This document shows, piece after piece, positions 1 to 6,856 of a stretch of DNA of 10,896 nucleotides. Under the pieces are notes generated by a model. It did no database searches. It was not told the DNA's origin and saw only the letters and a list, made by a program, of their open reading frames with translations. The translations under genes were made by a program, and so were the position numbers. The DNA is from Bacteroidaceae bacterium (GTDB lineage: Bacteria > Bacteroidota > Bacteroidia > Bacteroidales > Bacteroidaceae). The stretch spans positions 1-10,896 of the forward strand of contig JAFYWE010000029.1 of NCBI GenBank assembly GCA_017558165.1, in the 5' to 3' direction. Every line of letters starts with the position of its first letter. Position 1 is the stretch's first letter.

Positions 1-426
1 GAGAAAGAGATGAGGGCCGAGGAGATAAAGGAGTTCCTGAAAGACAAGGACAACAGTCAGGAGCAGGAGACTATGATCCCGACTATATTGCAGACTGACG
101 GTGAATCGAAGTTCCGTCAATATTTCGATCTGTTGTATCCGCTTTTCATACCCCGTCTGCGTGAGAAGGTACCGTCAATTACATATCGCGAGGAGCTTCT
201 ATCCATGCTTATAGTGTTGAAGCAAAGCAACAAGAGGATTTCGGAGCTGTTGGCCATTGCCCCGCGAAGTGTGTTGATGCTGCGTCACCGTTTCCGTCAG
301 AAAATAGGAATGACTACCGAGAAATCGCTTGAGAATTTCATAGAGGAGATATTGAACTCCAATAATGTCCCTACTGCGGCTCCCGAGGCTGAACAAGAAT
401 CGCTGGACAAGACTACGCAAATGTAA
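1..426 (+). CDS. LuxR-like helix-turn-helix regulator, C-terminal part (5' truncated by window edge)
   Basis: The frame is open from the first base (E-K-E before the first Met at position 10), so the true start probably lies upstream. Numbered from that Met, residues 1-20 are charged and helical, like the end of a coiled coil. Residues 34-55 (FRQYFDLLYPLFIPRLREKVP) are followed by an HTH at about 57-98 (ITYREELLSMLIVL, then RISELLAIAPRSVLMLRHRFRQKI). This 'F..YF..LYP.F...L....P.LT..E...C.LI.L....KEIA..L.IS..SV...R.RLRKK' pattern is the C-terminal DNA-binding module of large Bacteroidales regulators that usually carry TPR repeats, a membrane segment and a coiled coil further upstream (family knowledge; those parts are not visible here). 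The last 25 residues are a low-complexity acidic tail. The target genes cannot be told from this fragment. Confidence 0.75.
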   Translation, partial: EKEMRAEEIKEFLKDKDNSQEQETMIPTILQTDGESKFRQYFDLLYPLFIPRLREKVPSITYREELLSMLIVLKQSNKRISELLAIAPRSVLMLRHRFRQKIGMTTEKSLENFIEEILNSNNVPTAAPEAEQESLDKTTQM

Positions 427-474
427 GACGTGCATTATATTCATAATCATGCATTGGTTTTCTGCACTCACTTT

Positions 475-503
475 GAAAAATACTGAAGCAAGCTTCGTAT
501 TTC
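475..503 (+). terminator. Candidate intrinsic terminator after the HTH regulator
   Basis: An inverted repeat, AAATAC(t)GAAG-CAAG-CTTCGTATTT at 478-502, forms a 10-bp stem with one bulged T and a 4-nt loop. It is preceded by an A-tract and followed by a moderately T-rich stretch. It lies 50 bp after the HTH gene's stop and just before the lysR promoter. A weaker AT-rich hairpin (431-453) precedes it. The uridine tract is poor, so the call is tentative. Confidence 0.4.
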
Positions 504-518
504 TCGTTCGTTTGTTAT

Positions 519-526
519 TATCTTTG
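519..526 (+). promoter_or_regulatory. Bacteroidetes -7 promoter element for the lysR gene
   Basis: TATCTTTG matches the Bacteroidetes primary sigma consensus TAnnTTTG exactly. The expected -33 region (about 494-497, TTCG) is only a weak match to TTTG. Transcription would start about 532, giving a leader of roughly 18 nt before the ATG at 550. There is no Shine-Dalgarno, as is usual in this phylum. Confidence 0.6.
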
Positions 527-549
527 CGAAAATAAACAGTAACTGTAGG

Positions 550-1455
550 ATGGAACTACGTCAGCTTAAATATTTTGTAAAGAGTGCCGAATACCTGAAC
601 TTCTCTGTGGCTGCCAAGCATCTGTACATTACACAGAGTACTTTGTCGCAGCAGATAAAGCAGTTGGAGTTCGAGCTTGGCTTTGAACTTTTCCTGCGCA
701 ACAGCCGTCACATCTCGCTTACCGAGGCGGGTGAGGAGTTCCTGCCTTTTGCCCGTAAGACAATACAGGATGCCGAGGATGGCGTCCAGCGTCTGCACGA
801 CTTGCAGCACGTGAAGGCCGGCCGCCTTAGGGTGGGTGTTACATACAGCCTCAGTTCCGTACTAACCGAGGGACTCCTTGAATTCATGAAGGTGTATCCC
901 GAGATAAAGCTTGAGGTGTGCTACAAGACTGTCACCGAGCTATTGCAGTTGCTCAAGAATCGTGAACTTGACTTCATCCTTTCATACAAGCCGCTTTTCG
1001 AGGCTCCCGATGTTGAATCAAAACCCCTTTTCGAGAATGTGCTGTCACTGGTGGTCGCAAAGGACCATCCACTGGCAAAGTGCAAGCGAATAAAACTGCA
1101 GGAGCTTGCCGGTTTGTCATTGGTGCTCCCGTCGCGTGACCTGCAGGCACGTATGATGCTTGAGAAACTGATGCACGGCAAGGAAATAACACTTTCGTCC
1201 AAACTGGAACTCAACGAGACAAACATCCTGTTGCAGATGGTTTCTACCGGAAGCTATGCGACAATACTGTCGGCATCGGCAGTGTTCGGCAATTCACGTT
1301 TCAAGGCTATACCGCTTGATGAGCCCGGTAACATTATGGAGGCATCGCTCTTGTCCATCAAGGGCGCATACTGCAAGAGCGCGGCAAAGGAGTTCATAAA
1401 GATTCTGCTTGACACCGAGGCCGTAAAGCGCAGACTTGTAAACTGGTTCGATTAA
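550..1455 (+). CDS. LysR-family transcriptional regulator
   Basis: This is a 301-residue protein, the normal length for a LysR-type regulator. The N-terminal winged HTH spans residues 1-60 and is textbook: MELRQLKYFV, FSVAAKHLYITQSTLSQQIKQLE, then LGFELFLR and ISLTEAGEEF. A linker helix (61-88) leads to the periplasmic-binding-protein-like effector domain starting at GRLRVGVTYS (91-100), with the usual 'LLQLLKNRELDFIL' and 'LSLVVAKDHPLA' segments. Such proteins act as tetramers and switch genes on or off when a small molecule binds the effector domain. The ligand cannot be read from sequence. Unlike many LysR genes it does not face its neighbour: it lies 25 bp upstream of, and in line with, the acyl-ACP thioesterase gene, so the two are probably co-transcribed and the regulator may control its own operon (inference). 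Confidence 0.93.
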   Translation: MELRQLKYFVKSAEYLNFSVAAKHLYITQSTLSQQIKQLEFELGFELFLRNSRHISLTEAGEEFLPFARKTIQDAEDGVQRLHDLQHVKAGRLRVGVTYSLSSVLTEGLLEFMKVYPEIKLEVCYKTVTELLQLLKNRELDFILSYKPLFEAPDVESKPLFENVLSLVVAKDHPLAKCKRIKLQELAGLSLVLPSRDLQARMMLEKLMHGKEITLSSKLELNETNILLQMVSTGSYATILSASAVFGNSRFKAIPLDEPGNIMEASLLSIKGAYCKSAAKEFIKILLDTEAVKRRLVNWFD

Positions 1456-1480
1456 TAATGACTTATAACCCCAATAGATT

Positions 1481-2227
1481 ATGATAGAGAAATATAATGC
1501 AGTAAAGAGAGTGCCAAGCTTTGATGTCGACATGTCATCGACCTTGAAGCCAGTTTCCTTCCTTAACTATGCGCAGGAGGCGGCGAACATCCACGCCGAT
1601 TACATTGGTGTCGGCTTCGACTCAATGCAGGTGACACGCAAGGGATGGGTGCTTTCACGCATGCATGTGGTGTTCCACCGTTTGCCGAAGTGGCGTGACA
1701 ACATCAACGTGCTGTCATGGCATAAGGGTGCAAGCGGATTGCTTTTCCTCCGTGATTTCGAGGTGTTCGACAATGCCAGCCGTGAGAAACTGATCTCAGC
1801 TACAACATCGTGGCTTGTGATAGATATCGATACCCGTCGCCTCTCGAAGTTCCCCGAGCTTGTCGACAGTGATGACAAGTGCATTAAGGAGGATGCCATG
1901 ACCGAGCAGGCTCCAAAGATTGCCATGCCAAAGGAGGTAGTGCCCGAGTGCGTTGCAGTGCGCGATGTGGCATACTCAGACCTTGACATGATGGGTCATG
2001 TGAACAATGTGAAGTATACCGAGTGGGCCATGAATGCCATTGAACTTGACGTTACGACTACACGCCACCTCAAGGAACTGGTCATCAACTTCAACAGCGA
2101 GGTGAAGCCTGGTGACAAGGTTGAGCTTTACCGCCATAAAGAGGATGGTGAGGACGGTGCGCTCGTGTACTACATCGAGGGCCGCGTGAACGGCAAGGCA
2201 TCGTTCATTGAGAAGCTTGTTTTTTGA
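1481..2227 (+). CDS. Acyl-ACP thioesterase (FatA/FatB-type, double hot-dog)
   Basis: The 248-residue product hydrolyses acyl-ACP thioesters, releasing free fatty acids from type II fatty-acid synthesis in the cytosol. It matches the bacterial acyl-ACP thioesterase family in length and has two hot-dog halves. The N-terminal half (about 1-130) carries SFLNYAQEAANIHAD (26-40), GWVLSRMHVVFHRLP (55-69) and the SWLVIDIDTRR strand (110-120). The C-terminal half carries the signature YSDLDMMGHVNNVKYTEW (165-182), equivalent to the plant 'D....HVNN.KY..W' active-site segment; Asn175/176 and His173 belong to it. The acyl-chain preference cannot be predicted. It sits 25 bp behind the LysR gene and 34 bp before the hydrolase start, with no terminator visible, which suggests one transcript. 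The ATG at 1481 aligns with the family N-terminus. Confidence 0.92.
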   Translation: MIEKYNAVKRVPSFDVDMSSTLKPVSFLNYAQEAANIHADYIGVGFDSMQVTRKGWVLSRMHVVFHRLPKWRDNINVLSWHKGASGLLFLRDFEVFDNASREKLISATTSWLVIDIDTRRLSKFPELVDSDDKCIKEDAMTEQAPKIAMPKEVVPECVAVRDVAYSDLDMMGHVNNVKYTEWAMNAIELDVTTTRHLKELVINFNSEVKPGDKVELYRHKEDGEDGALVYYIEGRVNGKASFIEKLVF

Positions 2228-2261
2228 TTAACCTGTCACCGGTAAGGTGGAATGTATTGGA

Positions 2262-3779
2262 ATGATGCGTTTTGGAAAACTAATAGCGGCAGCCTTGCTG
2301 CTCAGTATGTCGCAGTCATCATTGCTGGCGCAGGAGAATGCCGTCAATGATAATGTGATTGCAGACTATTTTTCGGCATCGTTGAACGGCGATGCAGGGG
2401 CTTTCGGTCATGATGCAGAGATTGCCGTTGATGATATTGCATCGACAAGGGAAAAGGTGTGGGCGCTGTGGAAGGATGCCGTGCTCAGTCACCCCGAGGA
2501 GAAACTGATAGAGCTCGATATCCTTGCAAACCGCAAGTCGGGCTCATGGACTCTTCCATCAAAGCTCGAGCCAAATGCCAAGATGCCATATTACTATGGC
2601 TGTAACCTCTATTCTGCCATCAATCAGTCAAAGAAGTATCCGCTCTTTTTATATATGCACGGTTCCGGTGACAAGGCGCAGGAGTGGGCGACTGGTATAA
2701 ACCTGTGTACAAACTACTTCTACACCCCGGCAATCTATTTCGTTCCGCAGATACCTAATGCCTATGGCGAGTATTACCGTTGGGCAATACAGAGCAAGCA
2801 GTGGGCATGGGAGAAACTTCTGCGTCTGGCATTCGTGGATGAGCATATCGACCATAACAGAATCTACTTCTTCGGAATCTCCGAAGGCGGTTACGGTAGC
2901 CAGCGCCTTGCTTCGTTCTATGCCGATTATCTTGCGGGTGCCGGTCCAATGGCCGGTGGCGAGCCCTTGAAGAATGCACCGATGGAGAATGTGGCGAACA
3001 TAGCCTTCTCGTTGCGTACCGGTGCCAATGACGACGGTTTCGGGCGTAACATACTTACACAGAAGGCACTTGAGGTTGCCGACAGCCTTGAGAAGGCGCA
3101 CCCTGGGTACTATAAGCACTTCATTGATGTCATTCCGGGTTATGGTCACGCAATAGATTATACCCCTACTACTCCTTGGCTTGCGCAGTTCAGCCGCAAT
3201 CCGCATCCCGAGTATTTCTACTTCGAGATGTATGACATGTATGGCCGCAAGCGCGAGACGTTCTATAACCTGAAGGTGAACGAGCCGTCATCCTCAAGCG
3301 AGCGTTCGTGCTACGAGGTCAAGCGCGACGGCAATACCATTGAGCTGAATGCTACAATAGTGCGTTATACCACGACATACTCCTCGGGTGGCATCGAGAT
3401 GTATTTCAAGAAGAAGTACCAGAACTCGAAGAAAGGTAATGTGACGATATACCTCAATGAGGAGATGGTCGACTTTTCCCAGCCCGTGCGCGTGGTACTG
3501 AACGGCAAGGAGGTGTTCAATGGAATGGTGGGTACAAGCCTGAAGAGCATGGTGGAGAGCTGTGCGTTGTTCTATGACCCAGAGAGGCTGTTCACGGCTG
3601 CCATTGATGTCGATATACCATCGGGCGCAGCTGTGGCAACATCTGTTGGTGCAGTAAAGGAAGTTGATATTGTCGATGTTCCCTCTGGTGCGGTATATGA
3701 CCTTACCGGGCGTAGGGTAGAGGGACCCACCCGTCCGGGAATTTATATAAAGGACGGCAAGGCTGTACTTGTAAGATAA
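2262..3779 (+). CDS. Secreted alpha/beta hydrolase (PHB depolymerase/esterase-like) with C-terminal sorting-type tail
   Basis: I chose the ATG at 2262 (505 aa). The frame can be extended to a GTG at 2247, but only the ATG at 2262 or 2265 puts the basic residues directly before the hydrophobic core of a signal peptide (MMRFGKLIAAALLLS, cleavage near SLLAQ). Residues about 125-310 are an alpha/beta-hydrolase: FLYMHGSGD (oxyanion region, 129-137), the nucleophile elbow GISEGGYG with Ser207, NDD at 256-258 as a likely acid, and PGYGHAIDY with His296. This resembles the esterase/PHB-depolymerase and prolyl-oligopeptidase-like group, so ester hydrolysis of a polysaccharide substituent or lipid is likely but the substrate is unknown. 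Residues about 340-455 form a beta-rich accessory region. The last 25 residues (VYDLTGRR ... PGIYIKDGKAVLVR) match the tail found on many exported Bacteroidales proteins and resemble type IX secretion sorting signals. It lies 34 bp after the thioesterase gene. Confidence 0.82.
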   Translation: MMRFGKLIAAALLLSMSQSSLLAQENAVNDNVIADYFSASLNGDAGAFGHDAEIAVDDIASTREKVWALWKDAVLSHPEEKLIELDILANRKSGSWTLPSKLEPNAKMPYYYGCNLYSAINQSKKYPLFLYMHGSGDKAQEWATGINLCTNYFYTPAIYFVPQIPNAYGEYYRWAIQSKQWAWEKLLRLAFVDEHIDHNRIYFFGISEGGYGSQRLASFYADYLAGAGPMAGGEPLKNAPMENVANIAFSLRTGANDDGFGRNILTQKALEVADSLEKAHPGYYKHFIDVIPGYGHAIDYTPTTPWLAQFSRNPHPEYFYFEMYDMYGRKRETFYNLKVNEPSSSSERSCYEVKRDGNTIELNATIVRYTTTYSSGGIEMYFKKKYQNSKKGNVTIYLNEEMVDFSQPVRVVLNGKEVFNGMVGTSLKSMVESCALFYDPERLFTAAIDVDIPSGAAVATSVGAVKEVDIVDVPSGAVYDLTGRRVEGPTRPGIYIKDGKAVLVR

Positions 3780-3849
3780 TACGGTAAAGCAACAATATTG
3801 TAGTTGATCCGCGTTCATAGATTCCAGCGCTCATGTCATATCGACCGTA

Positions 3850-3935
3850 TGGGAGATATCTCGATATCGTTTTGAGATCCCTCACGTTAGGTTGACTTTA
3901 GCCCTTCGGGCGTCAACCGTTGGTTCGGGATGACA
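3850..3935. repeat. Structured intergenic palindromic element
   Basis: Several nested palindromes are packed here. GAGATATCTC (3853-3862) is a perfect palindrome. ATCCC (3877-3881) pairs with GGGAT (3927-3931). Inside that, GGTTGAC (3890-3896) pairs with GTCAACC (3912-3918) around a GCCC-TTC-GGGC hairpin (3901-3911). The edges 'GAGATCCCTC' and 'TCGGGATGACA' resemble dispersed extragenic palindromes I remember from other bacterial genomes. That identity is recollection rather than something this single copy can prove. The rest of the 3780-4026 gap shows no coding potential apart from the terminator at 3990-4025. Confidence 0.45.
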
Positions 3936-3989
3936 GGTTCACAGGGTTTGATAATGATGCAAAAATGATATGGCCAATATCATTACATA

Positions 3990-4025
3990 CAATAAATGAC
4001 CGCTTTCACAGGCGGTCATTTATTG
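3990..4025. terminator. Bidirectional intrinsic terminator between convergent genes
   Basis: A perfect 14-bp stem (CAATAAATGACCGC at 3990-4003 with its complement at 4012-4025) encloses an 8-nt loop. The stem has a GC-rich top and an AT-rich base, so an A/T tract flanks it in both directions. It ends 1 bp from the DUF1573 stop codon and is the only strong hairpin downstream of the hydrolase gene, so it can end transcription from both sides. Confidence 0.8.
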
Positions 4026-4026
4026 T

Positions 4027-4443
4027 TTATTCCTCTACTTCAATTATCTCAGTTTCCTTGACGGGGCGTGCAAGCTGTTCACCCTTGATGTAGACCCTGG
4101 TCATCTCGTTCTTGGCATTGCTGTGGATTGTGATGCTTGTCCTGAACTTCTTGGGGGCCTTGTTGGTGCCGTTGTATGTCACGAAGATGGTGTCGCTCTC
4201 ACCCGGTTCAATACCGCGTGTGGGGAAACTGTTTGTAGTGCACCCGCATGAGGTAAGTATCTGGTGAATGTACAGCTTGGCGTCACCGGTATTTGTGAAG
4301 ATGAAATGACACTTCTTTATGAGGTCATCCCCTCCGAACTTGCCAAGGTCAATAGTTGTCTTCTCGAATTGTATGTCGGCTTTCTGTGCCTGTGCCTGAA
4401 ATGTGAATGCCAGGGCAAAGGCCATGAACAGTATCTTTCTCAT
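4027..4443 (-). CDS. DUF1573 domain periplasmic protein
   Basis: This 138-residue protein has an N-terminal signal peptide (MRKILFMAFALAFTFQAQA, cleavage near AQAQ at 18-20) and a single DUF1573 domain. The family signature is visible: a phenylalanine/aspartate-rich first strand (IQFEKTTIDLGKF), a 'F.F.NTGDAKL' strand, the hallmark TSCGCTT around residues 64-70, then 'PGESDTIFVTY' and 'FRTSITIHSNA'. The domain is an Ig-like beta-sandwich widespread in Bacteroidetes exported proteins; its molecular function is not established. The C-terminus is acidic (ETEIIEVEE). It follows the relA-like gene on the same strand after 76 bp, but a canonical -7 box in that gap suggests its own promoter. The terminator at 3990-4025 follows directly. 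Confidence 0.9.
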   Translation of the reverse strand: MRKILFMAFALAFTFQAQAQKADIQFEKTTIDLGKFGGDDLIKKCHFIFTNTGDAKLYIHQILTSCGCTTNSFPTRGIEPGESDTIFVTYNGTNKAPKKFRTSITIHSNAKNEMTRVYIKGEQLARPVKETEIIEVEE

Positions 4444-4474
4444 ATTTTCTTAATTATTTATCCAATTTATGCCA

Positions 4475-4482
4475 CAAAGGTA
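4475..4482 (-). promoter_or_regulatory. Bacteroidetes -7 element for the DUF1573 gene
   Basis: On the minus strand this reads TACCTTTG, an exact match to TAnnTTTG, 31 bp upstream of the DUF1573 start codon at 4443. No good -33 TTTG is found 19-21 bp further upstream, so the promoter may be weak or depend on an activator. It lies in the 76-bp gap after the relA-like gene. Confidence 0.55.
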
Positions 4483-4519
4483 CTTCTTTTGGGTGGAACA
4501 GGTATATGTTGTATTAATT

Positions 4520-6727
4520 TTAACCTCTTTTCACTTCCTTTACGCCCTTTATGTTCTCAATTTTTGTGATGAGCTTGTTGAGTTTGAGCCTGTCGTTGAG
4601 CATGAGTGAGAGCGTGCCCGAGAAGAGTGTGTCGTGCGACTCGATGTTTATTCCGCGCATGATTACATCCTTCTCCTGTGATATTACCGAGGTGATGTTG
4701 TTGACGATGCCAATGTCGTCGTGTCCCACGATGCGCAGGGTGACAGGGAACATTGTTCCGCCGCTTCCGGTATCGCTCCAGCGTGCCTCGATGACACGAT
4801 ATGGGTAGCGCTCCATCAGCTGTCTCGCATTGCTGCAGTCGCGGCGATGTATCGATATACCGCCGTTGATGGTGATGAAACCGAAGATGTCGTCACCGAA
4901 TATTGGGGCACAGCATTTCGAGAGCTTGTAGTCTACGCCTTTGAGGTTGCGCTCTATTACAAGTACATCCTGGGAGCCCTTGCTATCCTTGTCCACGAAG
5001 GTGAACTCCCCGGCACTGCGTGTCTGTTCGGGGTTCTCATATTCATGGTTCTGTATTGCCTGATATCTCTTGAGAATGTCGGCAATGTCAATATGTCCCT
5101 CGGCTACCTTCTGGAAGAAGTCGCTCAGGCGCTTGTAGCCCATCTTGCGTATGAGATGGTCCATGATTGACTCGTCGAACTCTATCTTGTGGTTCTTGAG
5201 CTTGCGGATGACAGCCTCGCGGCCCATGTCGGCCTGACGTGAACTTATCTCCTTGAGTGCCTGGCGTATCTTGTTGCGGGCACGTGACGTGCGTGCAATG
5301 CCCAGCCATGCCTGTTTTGGGGTCTGGCTGTTCGATGTTATGATCTCTACCTGGTCGCCGTTGTTCAGTACGTGACGTATTGGAACGTTGCGTCCGTTGA
5401 CAAGCGCACCGGTGCACTTGCATCCCAGTCCAGTGTGTATGCTGAATGCAAAGTCGAGTATGGTCGCTCCCTTTGACAGGCGGAACAGGTCGCCCTTTGG
5501 CGAGAAGATGAACATCTCGTCCTTGTAGAGCTCCATCTTGAACTTGTTGTCATTGCTCTCCTCCTCGCTAATGTTCTCCAGCGTGTCGCGGATTGATGCG
5601 AGCAGGTTGTCAAGGCCGTTCTCGCTCTTAACACCCTTGTAGCGCCAGTGTGCGGCAAGACCGTGCTCGGCCACTGCGTCCATGCGCTCGGTACGTATCT
5701 GTACCTCCACCCAGCGTCCTCCAGGGCCCATCACTGTGGTATGGAGCGACTCGTATCCGTTGCTCTTGGGCACAGACAGCCAGTCGCGCAGACGGTACGG
5801 GTTAGGCGTGTACATGTCGGCAACAATGGAGTATATGTGCCAGCACTCGCTCTTCTCGTTCTGTGGCTCGCTGTCTACTATTATGCGTATTGCAAAGAGG
5901 TCATATATCTGCTCGAAGGGACGCTGCTGCTTCTTCATCTTCTGCCAGATGGAGTTGATGGACTTGGTGCGGCCCTTGATGCGGTACTTGAGATGCGGGT
6001 GCATCTTTAGCTGGTGTTCTATCGGCTTGATGAATGACGCTATGTAGTCCTCACGCGATGCGGCCGTCTCCTCGACCTTGCGGCTGAGCTCGGCATACAC
6101 GTCGCACTCGGTGTAACGCATGGCAAAGTCCTCCATCTCCGATTTCAGCTTGTAGAAACCTAGCTTGTGGGCAAGCGGGATGTATAGTTTCGATGCCTCG
6201 TTAGCCACCATTTTGCGTGCTCCGTCATCGGTGGAGTCAAAGAGGGTGCGCAACATTACAAGACGGTTGGCAATCATGATGAGGATTACGCGCATGTCGT
6301 TGGTGAACGAGAGCAACAGTTTCCTGAAGTTCTCGGTCTCGATGGTGGGGCTCTTGGCGTATATCTTGCTTATCTGTGCGAAGTTCTCAAGTATCTTCAC
6401 TGCATTCTCGCCGAACTCTTCCTTCATCTCCTCGATTGTGGCTGTGCCCGCCTGAATGCAGCGGTTGATGAGTATGCTTATGATGATATCGCGCTGGTAG
6501 CCTATCTCCTGGCTCACCAGCATGGCTGTCTTCAACTCAATGATGATGGGGTTGAAACCCATCTTGTAGCGAATGAGCTTTCCCTGTTCCACCGCCTGGT
6601 TGATCCTCTGCTTCACAAAGCGGTAGTCGCTGCCTGTGAGCTTGCCTTCGGCGTTTTTCCACAGCTCCTTTACCAGCCTGAACAACTCCTTCTTCTCCTC
6701 TGATGTAAATACCAAAAGTTCCTGCAT
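4520..6727 (-). CDS. relA: RelA/SpoT family (p)ppGpp synthetase with degenerate hydrolase domain
   Basis: A full-length long RSH protein (735 aa) that transfers pyrophosphate from ATP to GDP/GTP to make the stringent-response alarmone. The domains in order are: an N-terminal HD-hydrolase fold (about 25-200), synthetase (about 245-365), TGS (403-463), a helical region, a CC/zinc-finger-like region (KCCAPIFGDD at 604-613, with H627 and C631) and ACT (about 658-733). Synthetase motifs are intact: GRTKSINSIWQKM, DLFAIRIIVDS, NGYESLHT and EVQIRT. The hydrolase motifs are lost. Where bifunctional enzymes have 'HP' there is N59-P60; where they have LLHDVVED there is LINRCIQ (I87, N88, I91, Q92); where they have LADR there is IANR (N154). 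It is therefore predicted to synthesise but not degrade (p)ppGpp, like E. coli RelA, which implies a separate hydrolase elsewhere. The substrate-loop motif is RLRD (312-315), closer to the RxKD of bifunctional enzymes than to the ExDD of RelA. Confidence 0.95.
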   Translation of the reverse strand: MQELLVFTSEEKKELFRLVKELWKNAEGKLTGSDYRFVKQRINQAVEQGKLIRYKMGFNPIIIELKTAMLVSQEIGYQRDIIISILINRCIQAGTATIEEMKEEFGENAVKILENFAQISKIYAKSPTIETENFRKLLLSFTNDMRVILIMIANRLVMLRTLFDSTDDGARKMVANEASKLYIPLAHKLGFYKLKSEMEDFAMRYTECDVYAELSRKVEETAASREDYIASFIKPIEHQLKMHPHLKYRIKGRTKSINSIWQKMKKQQRPFEQIYDLFAIRIIVDSEPQNEKSECWHIYSIVADMYTPNPYRLRDWLSVPKSNGYESLHTTVMGPGGRWVEVQIRTERMDAVAEHGLAAHWRYKGVKSENGLDNLLASIRDTLENISEEESNDNKFKMELYKDEMFIFSPKGDLFRLSKGATILDFAFSIHTGLGCKCTGALVNGRNVPIRHVLNNGDQVEIITSNSQTPKQAWLGIARTSRARNKIRQALKEISSRQADMGREAVIRKLKNHKIEFDESIMDHLIRKMGYKRLSDFFQKVAEGHIDIADILKRYQAIQNHEYENPEQTRSAGEFTFVDKDSKGSQDVLVIERNLKGVDYKLSKCCAPIFGDDIFGFITINGGISIHRRDCSNARQLMERYPYRVIEARWSDTGSGGTMFPVTLRIVGHDDIGIVNNITSVISQEKDVIMRGINIESHDTLFSGTLSLMLNDRLKLNKLITKIENIKGVKEVKRG

Positions 6728-6753
6728 AATCCTTCTCTTGTTGTTTGAAAGTG

Positions 6754-6761
6754 CGAAGATA
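6754..6761 (-). promoter_or_regulatory. Candidate -7 element for the relA-like gene
   Basis: On the minus strand this reads TATCTTCG, a TAnnTTcG variant of the Bacteroidetes -7 box, 27 bp before the start codon at 6727. The expected -33 position has no clear TTTG. It faces away from the DUF4301 promoter in a shared 129-bp divergent intergenic region. Confidence 0.5.
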
Positions 6762-6789
6762 GTTTTTTCTTATTAAAAATCACCTTTTT

Positions 6790-6821
6790 TTTGCCATTTA
6801 TGGAAATTATTTCTATTTTCG
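6790..6821 (+). promoter_or_regulatory. Bacteroidetes-type promoter of the DUF4301 gene
   Basis: A TTTG at 6790-6793 (end of a T8 tract) and TATTTTCG at 6814-6821 are separated by 20 bp, which fits the -33/-7 architecture of the Bacteroidetes primary sigma factor. Transcription would start near 6828, about 29 nt before the ATG at 6857. Confidence 0.65.
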
Positions 6822-6856
6822 CTTTACTAAACGAAACAACTTAAATTTGACCAATT

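Noticed and set aside
2237..2249. CACC-GGTAA-GGTG small palindrome in the gap before the hydrolase gene
   Set aside because: Four-base stem only, likely chance; no T-tract, so not treated as an internal terminator.
2649..3206. 185-codon minus-strand open frame opposite the hydrolase gene
   Set aside because: Shadow of the catalytic region on the other strand; no promoter, no family resemblance, odd cysteine- and arginine-rich composition.
4472..4496. Imperfect hairpin (CCAC...GTGG) around the DUF1573 -7 box, considered as a relA terminator
   Set aside because: Only short paired blocks with mismatches and no T-tract; the overlap with the promoter box explains the sequence better.
5648..6047. 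Overlapping + strand open frames opposite the relA-like gene (5648-6010 and 5682-6047)
   Set aside because: They lie wholly antisense to a strongly conserved coding region, have low-complexity composition and no recognisable domain.
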